DNA of 64,000 nt, taken from positions 131,936,001 through 132,000,000 of the forward strand of contig JBITNC010000001.1 in the NCBI GenBank assembly GCA_050084985.1. The letters run 5' to 3'. The notes beneath the pieces are model-generated. The model ran no database searches and was not told the DNA's origin. It was given only the letters and a program-made list of their open reading frames with translations. The stretch is from Nageia nagi. Its lineage: Eukaryota; Pinophyta. Of the stretch, positions 31,451 through 43,930 are shown piece by piece (position 1 is the first letter of the stretch; each line of letters begins with the position of its first letter). A program made the translations under genes and the position numbers.

Positions 31451-32489
31451 AAGTAGAAGGAATAAATCACACTTAATACTTCCACTATTGTAATGATTAA
31501 TTAACCTCATTAAATGGTAATGAATCTCATAGGTTATCTATATCAAGTTACATAGTAATTAAAATACTATTTGAATCACATAATAAACATATAATCAATG
31601 AACATGTATGATTAGGAGGGTTAGAATTTGCATCCATGAGTATTTTAATTTAGTTAAATGCATATTCATAAGGATTGGTAAAATTAACATCAATAAGTTG
31701 GAGTACATTACCAACCATTGATTCTTACTTTTGTATGCTCCCACTAATAAAATACAATCAGCCTTAGAGCCAAAACCTAGAGATGAATATTGGGTTCATA
31801 GGTTAAAAGTATTTACTTTTTGCTAAATGACTATAAAAAAAGGATTTACACTTGTATTTAATCACCAAGTTAGTTCTCAATGATATTTCTTGAAAAAATT
31901 GCACTAAGGGGATCACTTTAAGTACCAAGCCATTACTTAGCCATAGATAGCCTAGTAAGATTACCATCCTAATTTAATTAAACACTTGATTAGAAAAAAA
32001 AATTTAAGAAAGCTAAAAAGATCAAAATATACAATTCACATGCATGCCAAAAAAGTTAGAAAAGATAATCACACCAAAAAGGTAAGTACTCATGTAGGTT
32101 GTTTGTGCATTTAGTTATTTTCTCATAAACATAAAATCAAATTTTAAAAATAGAATTGCTATGTTTTATGTTTACTTTATTTTAGTTTGTTAAAAAACCA
32201 AAAAACAAAAATAAAATAAAAAATAAAGAGAAAGTGGTTCATACTTGTTCTCAAAGGCTCACCAAGAATAAGAACAAAATGATGAATACTATTTAGAGGA
32301 AAGAGAAAGTCATAGGTCAAGTAGAATTCATTCCAAAAGAGAAACTCCTCAAAGTATAAATCTTAAATTTACTCAAAACTATTGACAATGATTTAAATAC
32401 AATTAGAAAATGTCTACCACAACTAAGAATTCCTCATTTTTCACATGCCCATACTCTTCCTCTAGATTTAGAATATTTAAGGGAGGATA

Positions 32490-34149
32490 AACAAGTGATC
32501 AATAACATGAAATATAAAGAAGAAGGGAACATCCCTCTATCACAAGCTCACTCGATTGACACTATGTTTCAAAGAAGTCCTTATAAACCAAAGTATAACC
32601 ATGTCATACGATACCTACTAGATGGATGTTTAGTTCAATCATATCTAAGAAGAGATGATTATACTCCTATATTATCTAGGGAAACATAAGAATTAGATGA
32701 TTGAATATCTATACATACAACTACTCCAATGCCAAAGTCAAGAGATCAATTCAAAATATAAAATAATCCTTTTCATGTTTTGAAATCAAATACACCAACT
32801 CCTTTGTCAAGTTATAGAATACCTAAACAAGAGTGTGATGTAAAGGATAAGTGCAATCCAATAAAGTTTAAGTTGTAAAAAATACATCCCTATAGTATCC
32901 ACCCAAAAATAACATGCAACAACAATAACGATAAGGATTAGCTCCTTACAATTGATGTGTGCAACAAAAGGAAAAACCTAGTAGGTTTATTGAGCAACAA
33001 TAGTTACAAGCATAAGCAGTATTTAACTTACATCAAAATAAATCACCAATAATGCATCGTAGTAAGAAAAATATATCAAATCAACATAGACATGATCATA
33101 TGTTTGGTAGATATAGAAAAGCATAACCCAAAGCATGATCTTTATTGACATGTGGTCATGGAGAGTATAGATATCAAGATCCTTACTTGGCTAAGAGAAA
33201 AGAAGTTTCACTTAGCAATTGATAAAATAAACTTCTAATATCACTTGACTCTACATAAAGATAAGGGACATCTATACTACACTCTTAGACCATAATTACC
33301 TCTACAACCACTGCATCAACCTCCATCTCCTTCTCCACCATACGATGGGGTTTATTATGATGCAAAGATACCTTCTAAATAAAGGTATGAATCATTCCCA
33401 AGGTATGAAAAAATAATGGATCATATGGATGAATAATATCATATCATCCTCAAAATCAATGAGAGGAAAGGGATGAATTTCATAAAAGGTTTAAGAAAAT
33501 TGAAAGAGAATTGCACACACAAAGTAAGCAAAAGATATCATATGAAACAATTTGTAATGAACCAATTCACCCTATTGTCCCCCAAAAAGAGATTTATTTT
33601 AAAGTTAAAATTCCTAAAACCAAACCATTTAAAGGAAAGGAAGATCCCAAAGAACACATAATATGATTCAAATAAGCAAGTTACATCATTGCTAATGATG
33701 ATGCATTAATACTACATATTTTTCCCATGAAACTTGATGGAAAAGCAATGGATTGGTACAATAACTTAACAAAATATAGCATTTTTTCATACACTCAATT
33801 AGCAAATTTGTTCTTGGAGAATTTTAGGATCAACATTAAAGATAAAACTTTCATCATTAATCTTACAATACTACAATAATTCCCAGATGAATTAATAATT
33901 GATTTCATCTCAAGATGGAGAGTAATATTGATAAGCATGCTTTATACTCTACCTCTAGAGGATTTAATCAAGATATTCAATCGAATTTGTTTAAGGCCTA
34001 TTGTTAGTACCTTATTGATTCAACAACATAATACCTTTGAAGAAACCATCTCTTACGTTTTCATAATCGAAAAGGTTAAAATCCAAGATGGTGAGATAAA
34101 AACTAAGAAAAGCAAACCTTATGTTAAGAACAAAAATCAAATAGAATAA
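32490..34149 (+). pseudogene. Ty3/gypsy gag remnant (element A)
   Basis: Broken plus-strand frames. At 32495-32689 is an N-terminal segment I do not recognise. From about 33560 comes the gag core: HPIVPPKEIYFKVKIPK, FPMKLDGKAMDWYNNLTKY, SYTQLANLFLENF and PDELIIDFISRWR. It ends in a Lys-rich tail at about 34149. Several stops interrupt it. Same orientation as the pol remnant at 35.8-40.8 kb, so it probably belongs to that element. Confidence 0.65.
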
Positions 34150-34594
34150 ACAAGTATAGATGGTGTGGATCTAATGGTCCCCATTAAGGAGTATGAGGTG
34201 CTTCCTCCTCCTTGTATACATACCAATGATGTGTCTTCTAAGAGTTTGAGTCTAGTGGAGCAATTTGTAGAGTGTAAGGATATTCCTCTCACTTAGATTA
34301 CTATGGATTATCTCAAGTCACATATTTCCTTTAAGCACCCATCGTAGGACTATTCAGTGTAGAAGAAAAAACATGGTGGATTCTTTTGGATTCTTCTATA
34401 TCCTTATTTTTGTTCCCTCCTTGACATCAACATAGTCCTTCTTGGAGTGAAGTTTTGACACATGGATGGGCTCATGTTCATCTTTGGCATACTGTTGGCT
34501 ACTATGGCCAAGTTGGGCTCCTTGCTTTCCTCTTTCCTTGTTATTCATGGATAATTTGTATATGTACTTCGTATTTTTGGGCAAGCTTTGAGGA

Positions 34595-34990
34595 TAAATC
34601 TTATTTAAGGGGGTATGAATGATATGACTCCCCTTGGTAGATTAGGTGTGTGGTGTCTATTACATTTTATTTATGTGTGGTGTGTAGAAGCTTTGAGTAC
34701 AAAGCTTCCATAAAGGTCACAATGTTGTGATCCCATAACATGTATTAGGAATGGTACTTGTGTTTAGTCCCATATGCACTTTGCATTAGGTTACTTATGT
34801 TGTAAAAGCTATTTATAGGGGGTTTCTCTATTATTAAGAAAGGAAGAAGAATGAGTTGAGTTTTATGTGCGAAGTGATTCTCAAGGAGGTGCCCCCCTCA
34901 AAGTGGTGCAAGTGATTAATTAGTGTAGGATTAGTGAATTTTGATAATATTAAGCCATAATTTGATTGTGATCGATTAGAATCTTAACAT
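34595..34990 (+). repeat. polypurine tract and LTR-like insert
   Basis: TTTAAGGGGG at 34603-34612 looks like a polypurine tract and is followed by TATGAATGATATGACTCC. A TATA-like GCTATTTATAGGG lies at 34808-34820, and then leader-like sequence (GAAGAAGAATGAGTTGAG). This looks like an LTR of another element sitting between the gag and protease parts of element A. Right end not defined. Confidence 0.4.
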
Positions 34991-35839
34991 AGACCATTAC
35001 CAGTTAATAAAGTTTCTATTATGAATGAGGTGTAACCATCTCCTCTACAAAGTGAGGAAAAGGATTCTAGACTCAACATAAAATTCACACCTTTGACATA
35101 ATCTCTTTAAAATATTATGAGAAACCTATGTGATCAACATGTAATTAGTTTACCATTTATAAGACCAAAATACCCTAAAGCTAAATAGAGTAGATGGTAT
35201 GATGAAAATGATTTTTCCACTACCATCATTGAAAGGATCATGATATAGATAAATGTAGGACCTTACAACATAAGATTCAATATTTTATTGAAAATGGAAA
35301 ATTAGAAGTTGATAATCTTGTGGCTATCCCAAATCAAAACTTAGGAATCTATTAAACCCCTCTCCCTCAACACCTAGCTAATAATATCTTGTTGTATCCA
35401 CATAAGAATCAAGTAACACATAATTAGAGTTATGATAAATCAACCTTAATAGAAATAATAAATGTTACTACAAGAGCTCAAAAGGTATAAGGAATACAAA
35501 TATCATTCCAAATAACCAACAACAATAGGCTTACATGCAACCACAAATACCAAGGCCACAGCCTCCTAGAGTCTCTATGAAGAGAGGTTTACATCAATAA
35601 TTAAAAAAATCGCAAGTAAAAATATCTTTATTTGAATTATTACAAAAATCCAAGAACCATAGAGATGCAATGAATCAATTATTACAAATGATCAAACTAG
35701 ATATAAATGATCCCAAAAGCTTTGTGTCTTTTATAGGAAACATTAAAACAAGTCAAAAAACTACTATTATTTTCTATTATCATGAAGTAAACATTTGAAT
35801 GGGGCATATAGTGAACATCCACCTTTGCATATCATAGCT

Positions 35840-35960
35840 AAGATAGGTGGAAGAACTTTTAAGATAATCTTAATTGACAAAGGTTCAACAATAAACATTA
35901 TTTCAACAAAAAAATTTGAACCTTCCTTTCTCACATATTTGTGCCCCATCACTACGAATA
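35840..35960 (+). pseudogene. retroviral-type aspartic protease remnant (element A)
   Basis: The translation includes IGGRTFKIILIDKGSTINII, matching the gypsy protease pattern ALIDxGSSxNI with the catalytic Asp-x-Gly kept as DKG. This domain would cut the Gag-Pol polyprotein. Surrounding frames are broken. Confidence 0.6.
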
Positions 35961-37589
35961 AAAATGTTTAATGATACTTTATATTCAACAATAGGATCAA
36001 ATTTGTTTTCTATTATTGTAGGGTCTAAAATAATGCAAAAATTGTTATAAGTAATCGAAGGAGATATTACACAATATAATATCCAAAAAGGGAGAACTTG
36101 GATTAAGGATATGTAATGTGTTCCATCAACATATCATAATTATTTTAAGTATATTCACAAGGATGCAGTACATCATGTATTTGAAGATAAAAACCCCTAT
36201 TCACATTGTAATAATACTCATTTATCTAATGATATAGATTTACCATCTACTCATTACTTTACAACACCAATGCCAACATAAGGACCATTAACTGTTGATG
36301 TGGGTAAGAGTAGTTACACATATTTTGATACTTCAAAAGAAAAATATATTATCGATCAAGAATCATCCAATACTCAACAAAAGGTTGATAATAATTCACA
36401 ACCAAAGATAAACTAAGAAAATATTCTTCATAAACTAATACCTCTTCAAAAATGATGATTGTAAATAAGATGATAAGCCATCAAAAATTTACCTAATAAT
36501 AATATAATTGTTGGATTTAGGTATAGGAGAATTTAGAATTGATGATGTGATCTTTAATATTCCCTCTACTCAAGCAATGGGATGAAATAAAGAATCTCCC
36601 ACTATAGTGGGGCAATTAGTACCAATAGCAAGAGTTCCTAAATAAACTCTTTTTATCTATTTAGGCTCTATAGACCACCTACAATTTCTTTAACCAAACT
36701 ACATGAAAGTATATTTTGTAATTCATTGGAATACTTATAACCTTATATGAGATTAGTTTTTGAAATATATTTCAAAAAATATCAATGGAAAGGGCAAGGT
36801 TTAGGTCATTATAAATAATGACCTTGATATACAATTGATATCCATTACCAATTGCCAAAATATAAAATAGGATTGGGATACAAAGAGAAGAATGAAAGAC
36901 AATCTCATCATGAAATATTTAAACTATAATTAGACATTATTTAAGTACAAAGAACCACATGAAGACTTTGAAATAATAGTAAATCAAGACGATTTAGAAT
37001 CTAATTTGTTAATACCAAAAAATATATTCTTTAACATTGTTTCAATTAACATGATTCAAATTGAAGAAATATCTAATTTTAGTCTAGAAATCATATCTTT
37101 TGACTAGTCAAGGAGTGATGAGTTCAAAATATTAAGTCCAAACTCGACTAGTTCCTCATCATACTTTATGGTAGATGAAGATACCATAGATTTTACACTC
37201 ATTTTTGAATGACCTACAATACAAGAGTTCAAAGATATAGATATTATACTTCAAACCTATAAACTCACCATAAATACAACCTTAGATGATCAAGATTTAG
37301 GTGAAGATGAAGAATATAACCTAAATGATAATAATTGGATTCCAGTGCCTAATTAATTGGAAGAGGGGTATCATATGTTAATTAAAGAAACAATAGAGGT
37401 AGATTTAAGTGATGATCCTAATAATCCAAAGATTATTCAACTAGGAAAATTACTAAATGAAGATGAAAGGTTGAAATTTATATCTATACCAAAAGAAAAA
37501 TAAAAGATATTGAATATGTTAATATGCTAAATCCAAACCAAGTGGTGCATAATTTGGGTATGAAAGAGGATGCTAAACCAATTAAATAG

Positions 37590-38170
37590 AAACCACATAA
37601 GATGCATTCCACAATAGACTTAATGGTGAAAGAAGAATTACAAAAACTCTTAGAAGTAAAATTCATACATCTCATTGATTATTCAAATTGGATTTCCAAC
37701 ATGGTCCCAGTTAAAAAGTCCAAAGGAAAAATTTGCATATGCACAAACTTTAGAGATTTAAATAAAGCTTATCCTAAAGATGATTTTTTGTTACCAAACA
37801 TTGATAAATTAGTTGATTCTATTGCTGAACATGAAATGTTATCTCTCATGTATGAATTTTTAGGGTATAATCAAATAAAAGTAAGACCAAAAGATCAACA
37901 TAAAATAACCTTTATAATGCTTTGGAGAGTATTTTGTTATAAGGTAATGCCCTTCAGCATAAAGAATGTAGGACCTAGTTACCAATAAGAAATGATATAT
38001 ATTTTTCATGATTACATGCATGATATTGTGGAAGATTATGTATATGATGTATTAACCAAAAATAAGACCAAAGAATGCCATCCAAAGGTAATGGTGAAGA
38101 TGTTCAATAAATTATTGGAACATAACATTCGACTAAATCCCAAGAAATCTATTTTTGGGTCACTTTAGGA
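37590..38170 (+). pseudogene. reverse transcriptase remnant (element A)
   Basis: The 128-residue frame at 37602-37988 and its continuation show gypsy RT motifs in order: VKEELQKLLEVKFI, SNWISNMVPVKKSKGKICIC, FRDLNKAYPKDDFLLPNIDK, then MPFSIKNVGPSYQ. The catalytic YVDD reads YVYDVLT near 38040, so the first Asp is replaced and the enzyme would be dead even without the stops. Phrases in the 36.9-37.5 kb linker match the usual PR-RT linker (for example IIQLGKLLNEDERLKFI). Confidence 0.8.
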
Positions 38171-38439
38171 AAATTGCTTGGTTTCATTATTTCTATATGT
38201 GGAATGAAAGTAGACCCAAATAATATAAATATAATAGTAAATATACCTCCCCATTCAAACATAAAGCAATTGCAAAATTTATAAGGAAAATTACAAGGTA
38301 TAATATGCTTCATATAGCAATTATTAAATAAGTGCAAACCATTTAACAAATTATTAAAAAAAAAGGATTATATTTCATTGAAACAATGAACAACAAGAAT
38401 TATTTGATGAAATAAAATGTTATCTCTTATCACTTCTAG

Positions 38440-38790
38440 TTTTAGTCCCACCTAGGGAAGGAGAGCCATTCCTGCTTTATTCATCAGCTATAGAATCTAC
38501 ATTAAGAACTATGGTTGCGCAAAAGAATGAAAGTAGTAAAGAGTAAGCCATAAACTATCTTAGTCAAAAATTAGTTGTTATAAAATTAAGTATGTGTATA
38601 TGGAAAAATTATGTTTAGCAGTAGTCTTTGCAACAAAGAAGCTTAGGTATTATATGCGAAATTATACTACTTATGTAATTACCAAAGTAGATCCATTGAA
38701 ATACATGATGAACAAAACCTACCAAAATACAAGAACATATAAATGGATTAATCATTTAATGAATTTGATATACAATTCATAATTTCAAAT
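38440..38790 (+). pseudogene. RNase H remnant (element A)
   Basis: After RT, broken frames include LLYSSAIESTLRTMVAQKNE, then KLCLAVVFATKKLRYYMRNY and VDPLKYMMNKT. They follow the gypsy RNase H pattern (LYLAVSxxAxxAVLVxE..., ExxxLAxVxAxxKLRHYxxxH, DPLKYLLxKP). Stops throughout. Confidence 0.65.
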
Positions 38791-38929
38791 CAATTAAAGG
38801 TCAAGTCATAACTGATTATATAGGAAAAACACATTACACAATGATAGACCACTCATCATTGAATTATCAAACGAACATGTTTTCAAATTAGATGAGATAG
38901 AAATTCCAGTTGATTCTGAAGAATATTGG

Positions 38930-39340
38930 GATATGGTAATCTATTTTTATGGACCTATACATGAAAAAAGTGGAGGTGTAGGTGTTGTATTTGTAACACT
39001 ATAAGCATTTCCCATACCTTACTCAGAACTTAATTTTCCATGCATAAATAAAAACACTGAGTATGAAGTCTTCATACTAGCCATAAAGATAATCATAAAA
39101 TTAAAGATAAGAAAGTTCAAATTTATTGGTGATTCATTTTTAATTTAAAGTTAGGTTAAAGTGATTTTCCAATTTAAATAACCTTTACTCAAAAAATATA
39201 AAAAATTTGTGGCTACTCTATTACAACCATTCAAAAAATATGACTTAGAAGCAATACCAACATCAACCAACAAGTTTTTTGATGCTATGGATTTAATTGG
39301 ATCTTTAATACTTGAGAACCCTTATCAACAAACCATTCAT
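38930..39340 (+). pseudogene. second (archaeal-type) RNase H remnant, Tat-lineage marker
   Basis: The translation gives FYGPIHEKSGGVGVVFVT, a PYSELNFPC segment, then NTEYEVFILAIKIIIKLKI and FIGDSF. It matches the aRNH domain found after the first RNase H in plant Tat/Ogre-lineage Ty3/gypsy elements (FDGSxxxxGxGAGVVxxxP..., NNxAEYEAL..GL, GDSxLV). It places element A in that lineage. Confidence 0.7.
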
Positions 39341-39479
39341 ATAAAAATAATCCAATCACCCAATATTCATTGGAGATGAATAGAGTAAAACATGCAATTC
39401 TTGACATTGTAATGGAAGACATAAACTTATGGCATATCCAATTTGTTAAATTCTTAAGATATGGAGTCTTACATATCAA

Positions 39480-40720
39480 TTTAACAAAATTGGCTAAGAA
39501 GGAATTTAAATTAAAATATTATCATTATTGTATGTTAGGGCATGTTATTTAGCAAAGGGGATATGATGGAATATTACTTAAATTCCTAGAATGGGTAGAT
39601 TCACAAATTGTAGTTTCATGTGCACATGATGGAATGTGTGGAGGATATTTTAGTGGCCCTGCAATCACAAAATGACTAATGCACATGGGTTATTATTGGC
39701 CTAATATGGAACATTATTGTATAAAATATGTTAAAAAACACTTAAAATTTAAAAAACATCTTTATTTGTTTAGTTAACCATCACAAGCATTACAACCCGT
39801 GCAATCTCTATGGCCATTCTTGAGATGGGAACTAGATCTTATAGGTTAGATATCTCTTATTTCCTCAAGTGGCCATAAATTTATAATAATAGATACATAA
39901 TATTTCACAAAAATGGGTTGAATTTATTCCTATGATATTTGCAAAAGGACCAAAAATAGTTGAATTCACAAAACATCATATCATTTATCATTTTGGAATC
40001 CTCACTCCAATTATCATAAATAATAGGAAGAATTTCAAAAATAAGGAAATTCTAGCACTTTGTAAAGGATATCACATTATAATTAGTTTTTTGATACCAT
40101 ACTACCCTCAAGAGAAAGGAAAACCTAAGGCTATAAATAAAACTATTCAAAGCATTCTACTCAAAATAGTGGATAATTCTCATAGAGACTAGCATACAAG
40201 AATCCCACAGGCTTTATGGTCCTACCATACTAGTATTAGAAATCCTACTAAGGTAACCCTATTTTCTCTTATTTATGGGGAAAAAGTAGTTTTACCCTTA
40301 GAAGTATAAATCCTATCTTTATAGATTGCTCTATAAGATTACATTATAGATGAGCAACTCATCAAATATGATTAGACTAGCTATTATTATTAGACAAAAG
40401 ATGAGTTCATGCATTAGAACATATGAATACTTATCAAAATCATATTAAAAGAGCTTTTGATAAAATGGATAAAATTTGTGAATTCAACATAGGAGATATA
40501 GTACTCAAAGAAAATCAACAAACTTCATGAATGGAATGATAACTTTTGGTAAATTTTCCCCCAATTGGTTAGGACCTTATATAATCAAAAGAAAATTTGG
40601 TTTAGGAGTATATCACTTAGCTAACATGGAAGGAAATGAAGAGCATGATACAATAAATATCACACATCTTTGCCCCTTTTATATTGGAAATTATTTTATG
40701 ATTCTTTGTATATATTGTAA
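39480..40720 (+). pseudogene. integrase remnant with C-terminal domain (element A)
   Basis: Motifs run in order: CAHDGMCGGYFSGPAITK (zinc-binding region), MGYYWPNMEHYCIKYVKKH, then WPFLRWELDLIG and SGHKFIIIDT of the catalytic core. YYPQEKGKPKAINKTIQSIL comes next, where the family has PQxNGQxExxNKxI. A C-terminal tail follows with GKFSPNWLGPYIIKRKFGLG. Many stops. The same C-terminal tail recurs at 46420-46770. Confidence 0.75.
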
Positions 40721-40829
40721 AAGTATAGTTAAAGGACAAATACTATTCAATTATCATTGGAAAGAAGAGGAATATGATAAATGTTATAGTTTGAGAAGAT
40801 TATATATTTAGAGGATAGTGATATATCCA

Positions 40830-41760
40830 AATTTATAGAATTCACTTTCCAAGGATCATGAAATTTTCTTTGATTACCTACTAACATACAAAGAGATTTA
40901 GCCTTGAAGAATTTTCTAGGTAAATTTGATGGATGGAAAATTTATGTTAAACAAGATAATATTGATATATATCTAGATAGGCTTGTGTAATTTTTAGATT
41001 TTTAGTATTATAAAGAACAAATACAAAAGATAAATTTGTGATGCTTGTATTGGCCTATAACTACACCTAGAATTGTACCAAATTATTCTTTCAACAATTG
41101 GGTGTTGGATTTGCATTCCATGACCCTCAAAATCTAGATGGAATCTTAGAATATATAAATGATATTGATAGAGATCTATGTCATCAAAAACTAATATATG
41201 ACTTTTTTTCCATTTTGCCTCCAAACATTGACAATCAGAAGAGAAAAAATAAAAGATTAATTAACAATTTATATGAAGTTACTTTGAAAAACTCCTTCGA
41301 CACTTATGTCATATTTTCTTGATTTAATAAAAGAAATGAAATTAGTGATAGCCATGAAATATTTTGAAAATTGTACATCAAATGCATGGGAATTAAAAAT
41401 AAATGATTCAAAAGTTGTAATCGAAGTAAAAGCATAAGAAATGTGGATGAAATAAGAATATGAAATTAATGCATTACAATGGTTCCATCTACATTGGCCT
41501 TATGATAAATCCAAAATACTAATAGATTAAAATATATCCATTCCAAATTTATGGGACATTATTTCACCTTGACTTCAGTAATTTCTAATCAAGTATTGTC
41601 ATATCTCATGCCATCCTTCAAAAATGATGAAATTATATATAATTATAGTTCATTATTTAGTAACAATTGTTATGTAAATAATATTATAAATTTAAAAACA
41701 TAATTTGAGCTAATTATTCAACACCTCAATAAAAATAAATGAATTAAGAAAACTAGTCAA
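40830..41760 (+). pseudogene. post-integrase reading-frame remnant, unknown family, copy 1
   Basis: Downstream of the integrase and in the same direction, broken frames include LPPNIDNQKRKNKRLINNLY, SKVVIEVKA-EMWMK, LQWFHLHWPYDKSKIL and ...YNYSSLFSNN. A clear homologue lies in the opposite orientation at 45840-46400 (LFRIHWPYDKPKV, LILDYSSLFSRM). I do not recognise the family. Its conserved HWPYDKxK motif and place next to gypsy integrase pieces suggest an extra protein of this retrotransposon group. Confidence 0.5.
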
Positions 41761-41989
41761 AAATAATGTTTAATGATTATCGATAGTTGGAGTACCACTG
41801 CTACTCTAGGGAGTCTCATCGTACAATTCTCATTATCAACTCTTTCACCACCATCAATCCCACCACCACTTACTTCTTTATACCCTACATATGTATCCTC
41901 CTTTTTAATACTTCCTAAGGTACATAATGACACTTCAACTTCATCTATACAACCTAAGAGAATCATTAGAAATTGTTAACCCAAAAAAT

Positions 41990-42861
41990 AACCTGTAGCA
42001 AATAAGATAAATAGATTACAAATTAACACTCAAATATTACAAATACAAGTCTTTAAACTCCTTGCCTTATTTCATAAGGTCTTTTATAAATTTATGAAAG
42101 CTTAAAACCTCCTTAGGTACTACAGAATCATTGATAATTACTTTGTGATTGCTAGCATTTTATCTAAATCATCAATGTCTGATATTGGGTATCTAGTATT
42201 TTGATTATAGTCTTCTCTAGTCAACTTCATAGTTGTCTTCTCAAAACCATACCTTGTACTCTTAGGTAAAATACTTTTGTACTTGACATATCTTCATTCC
42301 TACAAGCTTTAGTACCTATGGATCCTGCACACATACTAAAACCACACATCAAACATACTTTCTCATTCAAAATATCATGATATTATCATAAAATCAATGT
42401 ATAAAATTATAAATATGAAATAAAGGGTAGTATCACTTAAAAATTTCCTAATATCATTCTAGCATAGTAACACTACCTCCAAATTGGGTCCCTTTACTTT
42501 GTCTCAGAGGTTTAATTTATAGAGTGTCTTAGTGATTAGGGTGTGTAAATTTAGGTGCATAAAATCTAGTTAAAGACTAATCCATAAACTTAGATTAGCA
42601 TTGGTCATCATGCGAGAAGCTATAGGATAAGCTTTAATCATTATCTCATCTCCTATTTTGATCCTTTTCCCAAGTTGAGATTTTGTTCTTGAGTTATTTT
42701 TTCCAAATACAATCACTAGCGATTAGGATTAGGATGCTCGCGATTGAACTGGGTCATCAGTAACTGATCTCAAGTGCTAATAATTTGACTTTGTTAATTT
42801 TTTTCATCTTTAAGTCCTATTCTATTCATTTTTGAATGAGGTTTATTTTTAGGTGTCTACA
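41990..42861 (-). repeat. probable LTR, minus orientation, left end unknown
   Basis: On the minus strand the purine-rich AAAAATGGGAAAAA (rc of 42862-42875) is followed by TGTAGACACC, the same LTR start as at 51755 on the plus strand (TGTAGACACT). So an element of the same family lies here in the opposite orientation. The left limit is arbitrary. Confidence 0.45.
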
Positions 42862-43329
42862 TTTTTCCCATTTTTGAATTATTTCCTATTAGAAGTAAGT
42901 GATAATTCAAAAATAGAAGTTGGGACTTTCAATCCCTAATTTTAGGGTTTGATTCTGGGGTTGATATATATGTATTTTTAGAATTAACTTAGTCTCTTGA
43001 GTAAGTCAAGCTTGATCAATCAAAATATGATATGAAATATTTTCATATTTTGCTCTTGATGCATTTTGAAAATAATTTTGAGTATATACCAAAACATCAC
43101 TTATGTTGACCTTCCATACTATAGGCTTATTATGATAGTTGTGTGAGGAGAATTTTGTTGCCTCCACATGCCAAAGTGAGTATGCATTATTAAGACTAGT
43201 TTTGGGTATATAACTTGAATTTTGATTTTACTATCTTTTATCTTTATAGTAATGTTTCAAGATAATCTTGCATAAAGAATTATCACTAGCTAACATATTT
43301 TTCATCTCTTTTTATGTTACCACTAACCA

Positions 43330-43930
43330 GAATGCCAGCTAGGAGGAGACTAGCTAGTTGAAGGAGGCCAATTAGAGTGGATGTAGGGGGAGGATCCTCC
43401 TCCATAGGTTCCCAAAATTGATGCACTATTAGGAGATATTTATGAGTTATAATTCTAGTTAGCTTAGGCTAACTTAGCTTGTTATAAATACAAAGCAAAG
43501 AGGGACCATTATAGGTGGGAGAGGGATGAGGCTAGAGCAATGGTTTAGTCTCTTCAAGAGTAGGAGATAGGTGAGGCTAAAACTTCTATAGGTATTGAGA
43601 GTTAGTATTCAATATTTGTTAGGGATTTATGCTAGTAAATGGATTATTATATGGGTGTTATGGCTACTTGGTTGGTAGGTGTTCCAACTTTTATTTTTGG
43701 TGTTCCTTATCCTCTCCCTTTGAGGGGATACATACCTATTGATTTTAGTGCAATTCCTACTTTGAGAAGACATTCTAGACCTTCATTATCTCAAATTCAA
43801 AGTGCTACTATAGGAGTATCTTCTCAACATCTAGTAGGATCTTTAGAGTTGAGGAGAGCCCTTCAACTTTAGTGGGGAAAGTACCTCCTACTTAGGGTCC
43901 TGGTGGTTCTAGTGGTCAGGGTGATGGTGA
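43330..43930 (+). pseudogene. unidentified reading-frame remnant, antisense to the minus-strand element
   Basis: From the ATG at 43330 the frames give RRPIRVDVGGGSSS, AKASIGIEGLYS, a VRDLCQSMDYYMGVMATWLV segment and GVPYPLPLRGYIPIDFSA, with stops. The 77-residue open part is 43639-43872. It looks like protein-coding sequence that decayed, not chance. It lies just inside the minus-orientation LTR start at 42861 and runs against that element's direction, the same arrangement as the mobile-domain frame at 47.7-49.7 kb relative to its element. Function unknown. Confidence 0.5.

Noticed and set aside
34396-34584. 62-residue minus-strand frame
   Set aside because: Lys/His-rich but with no recognisable motif and next to a polypurine tract; kept out as unsupported.
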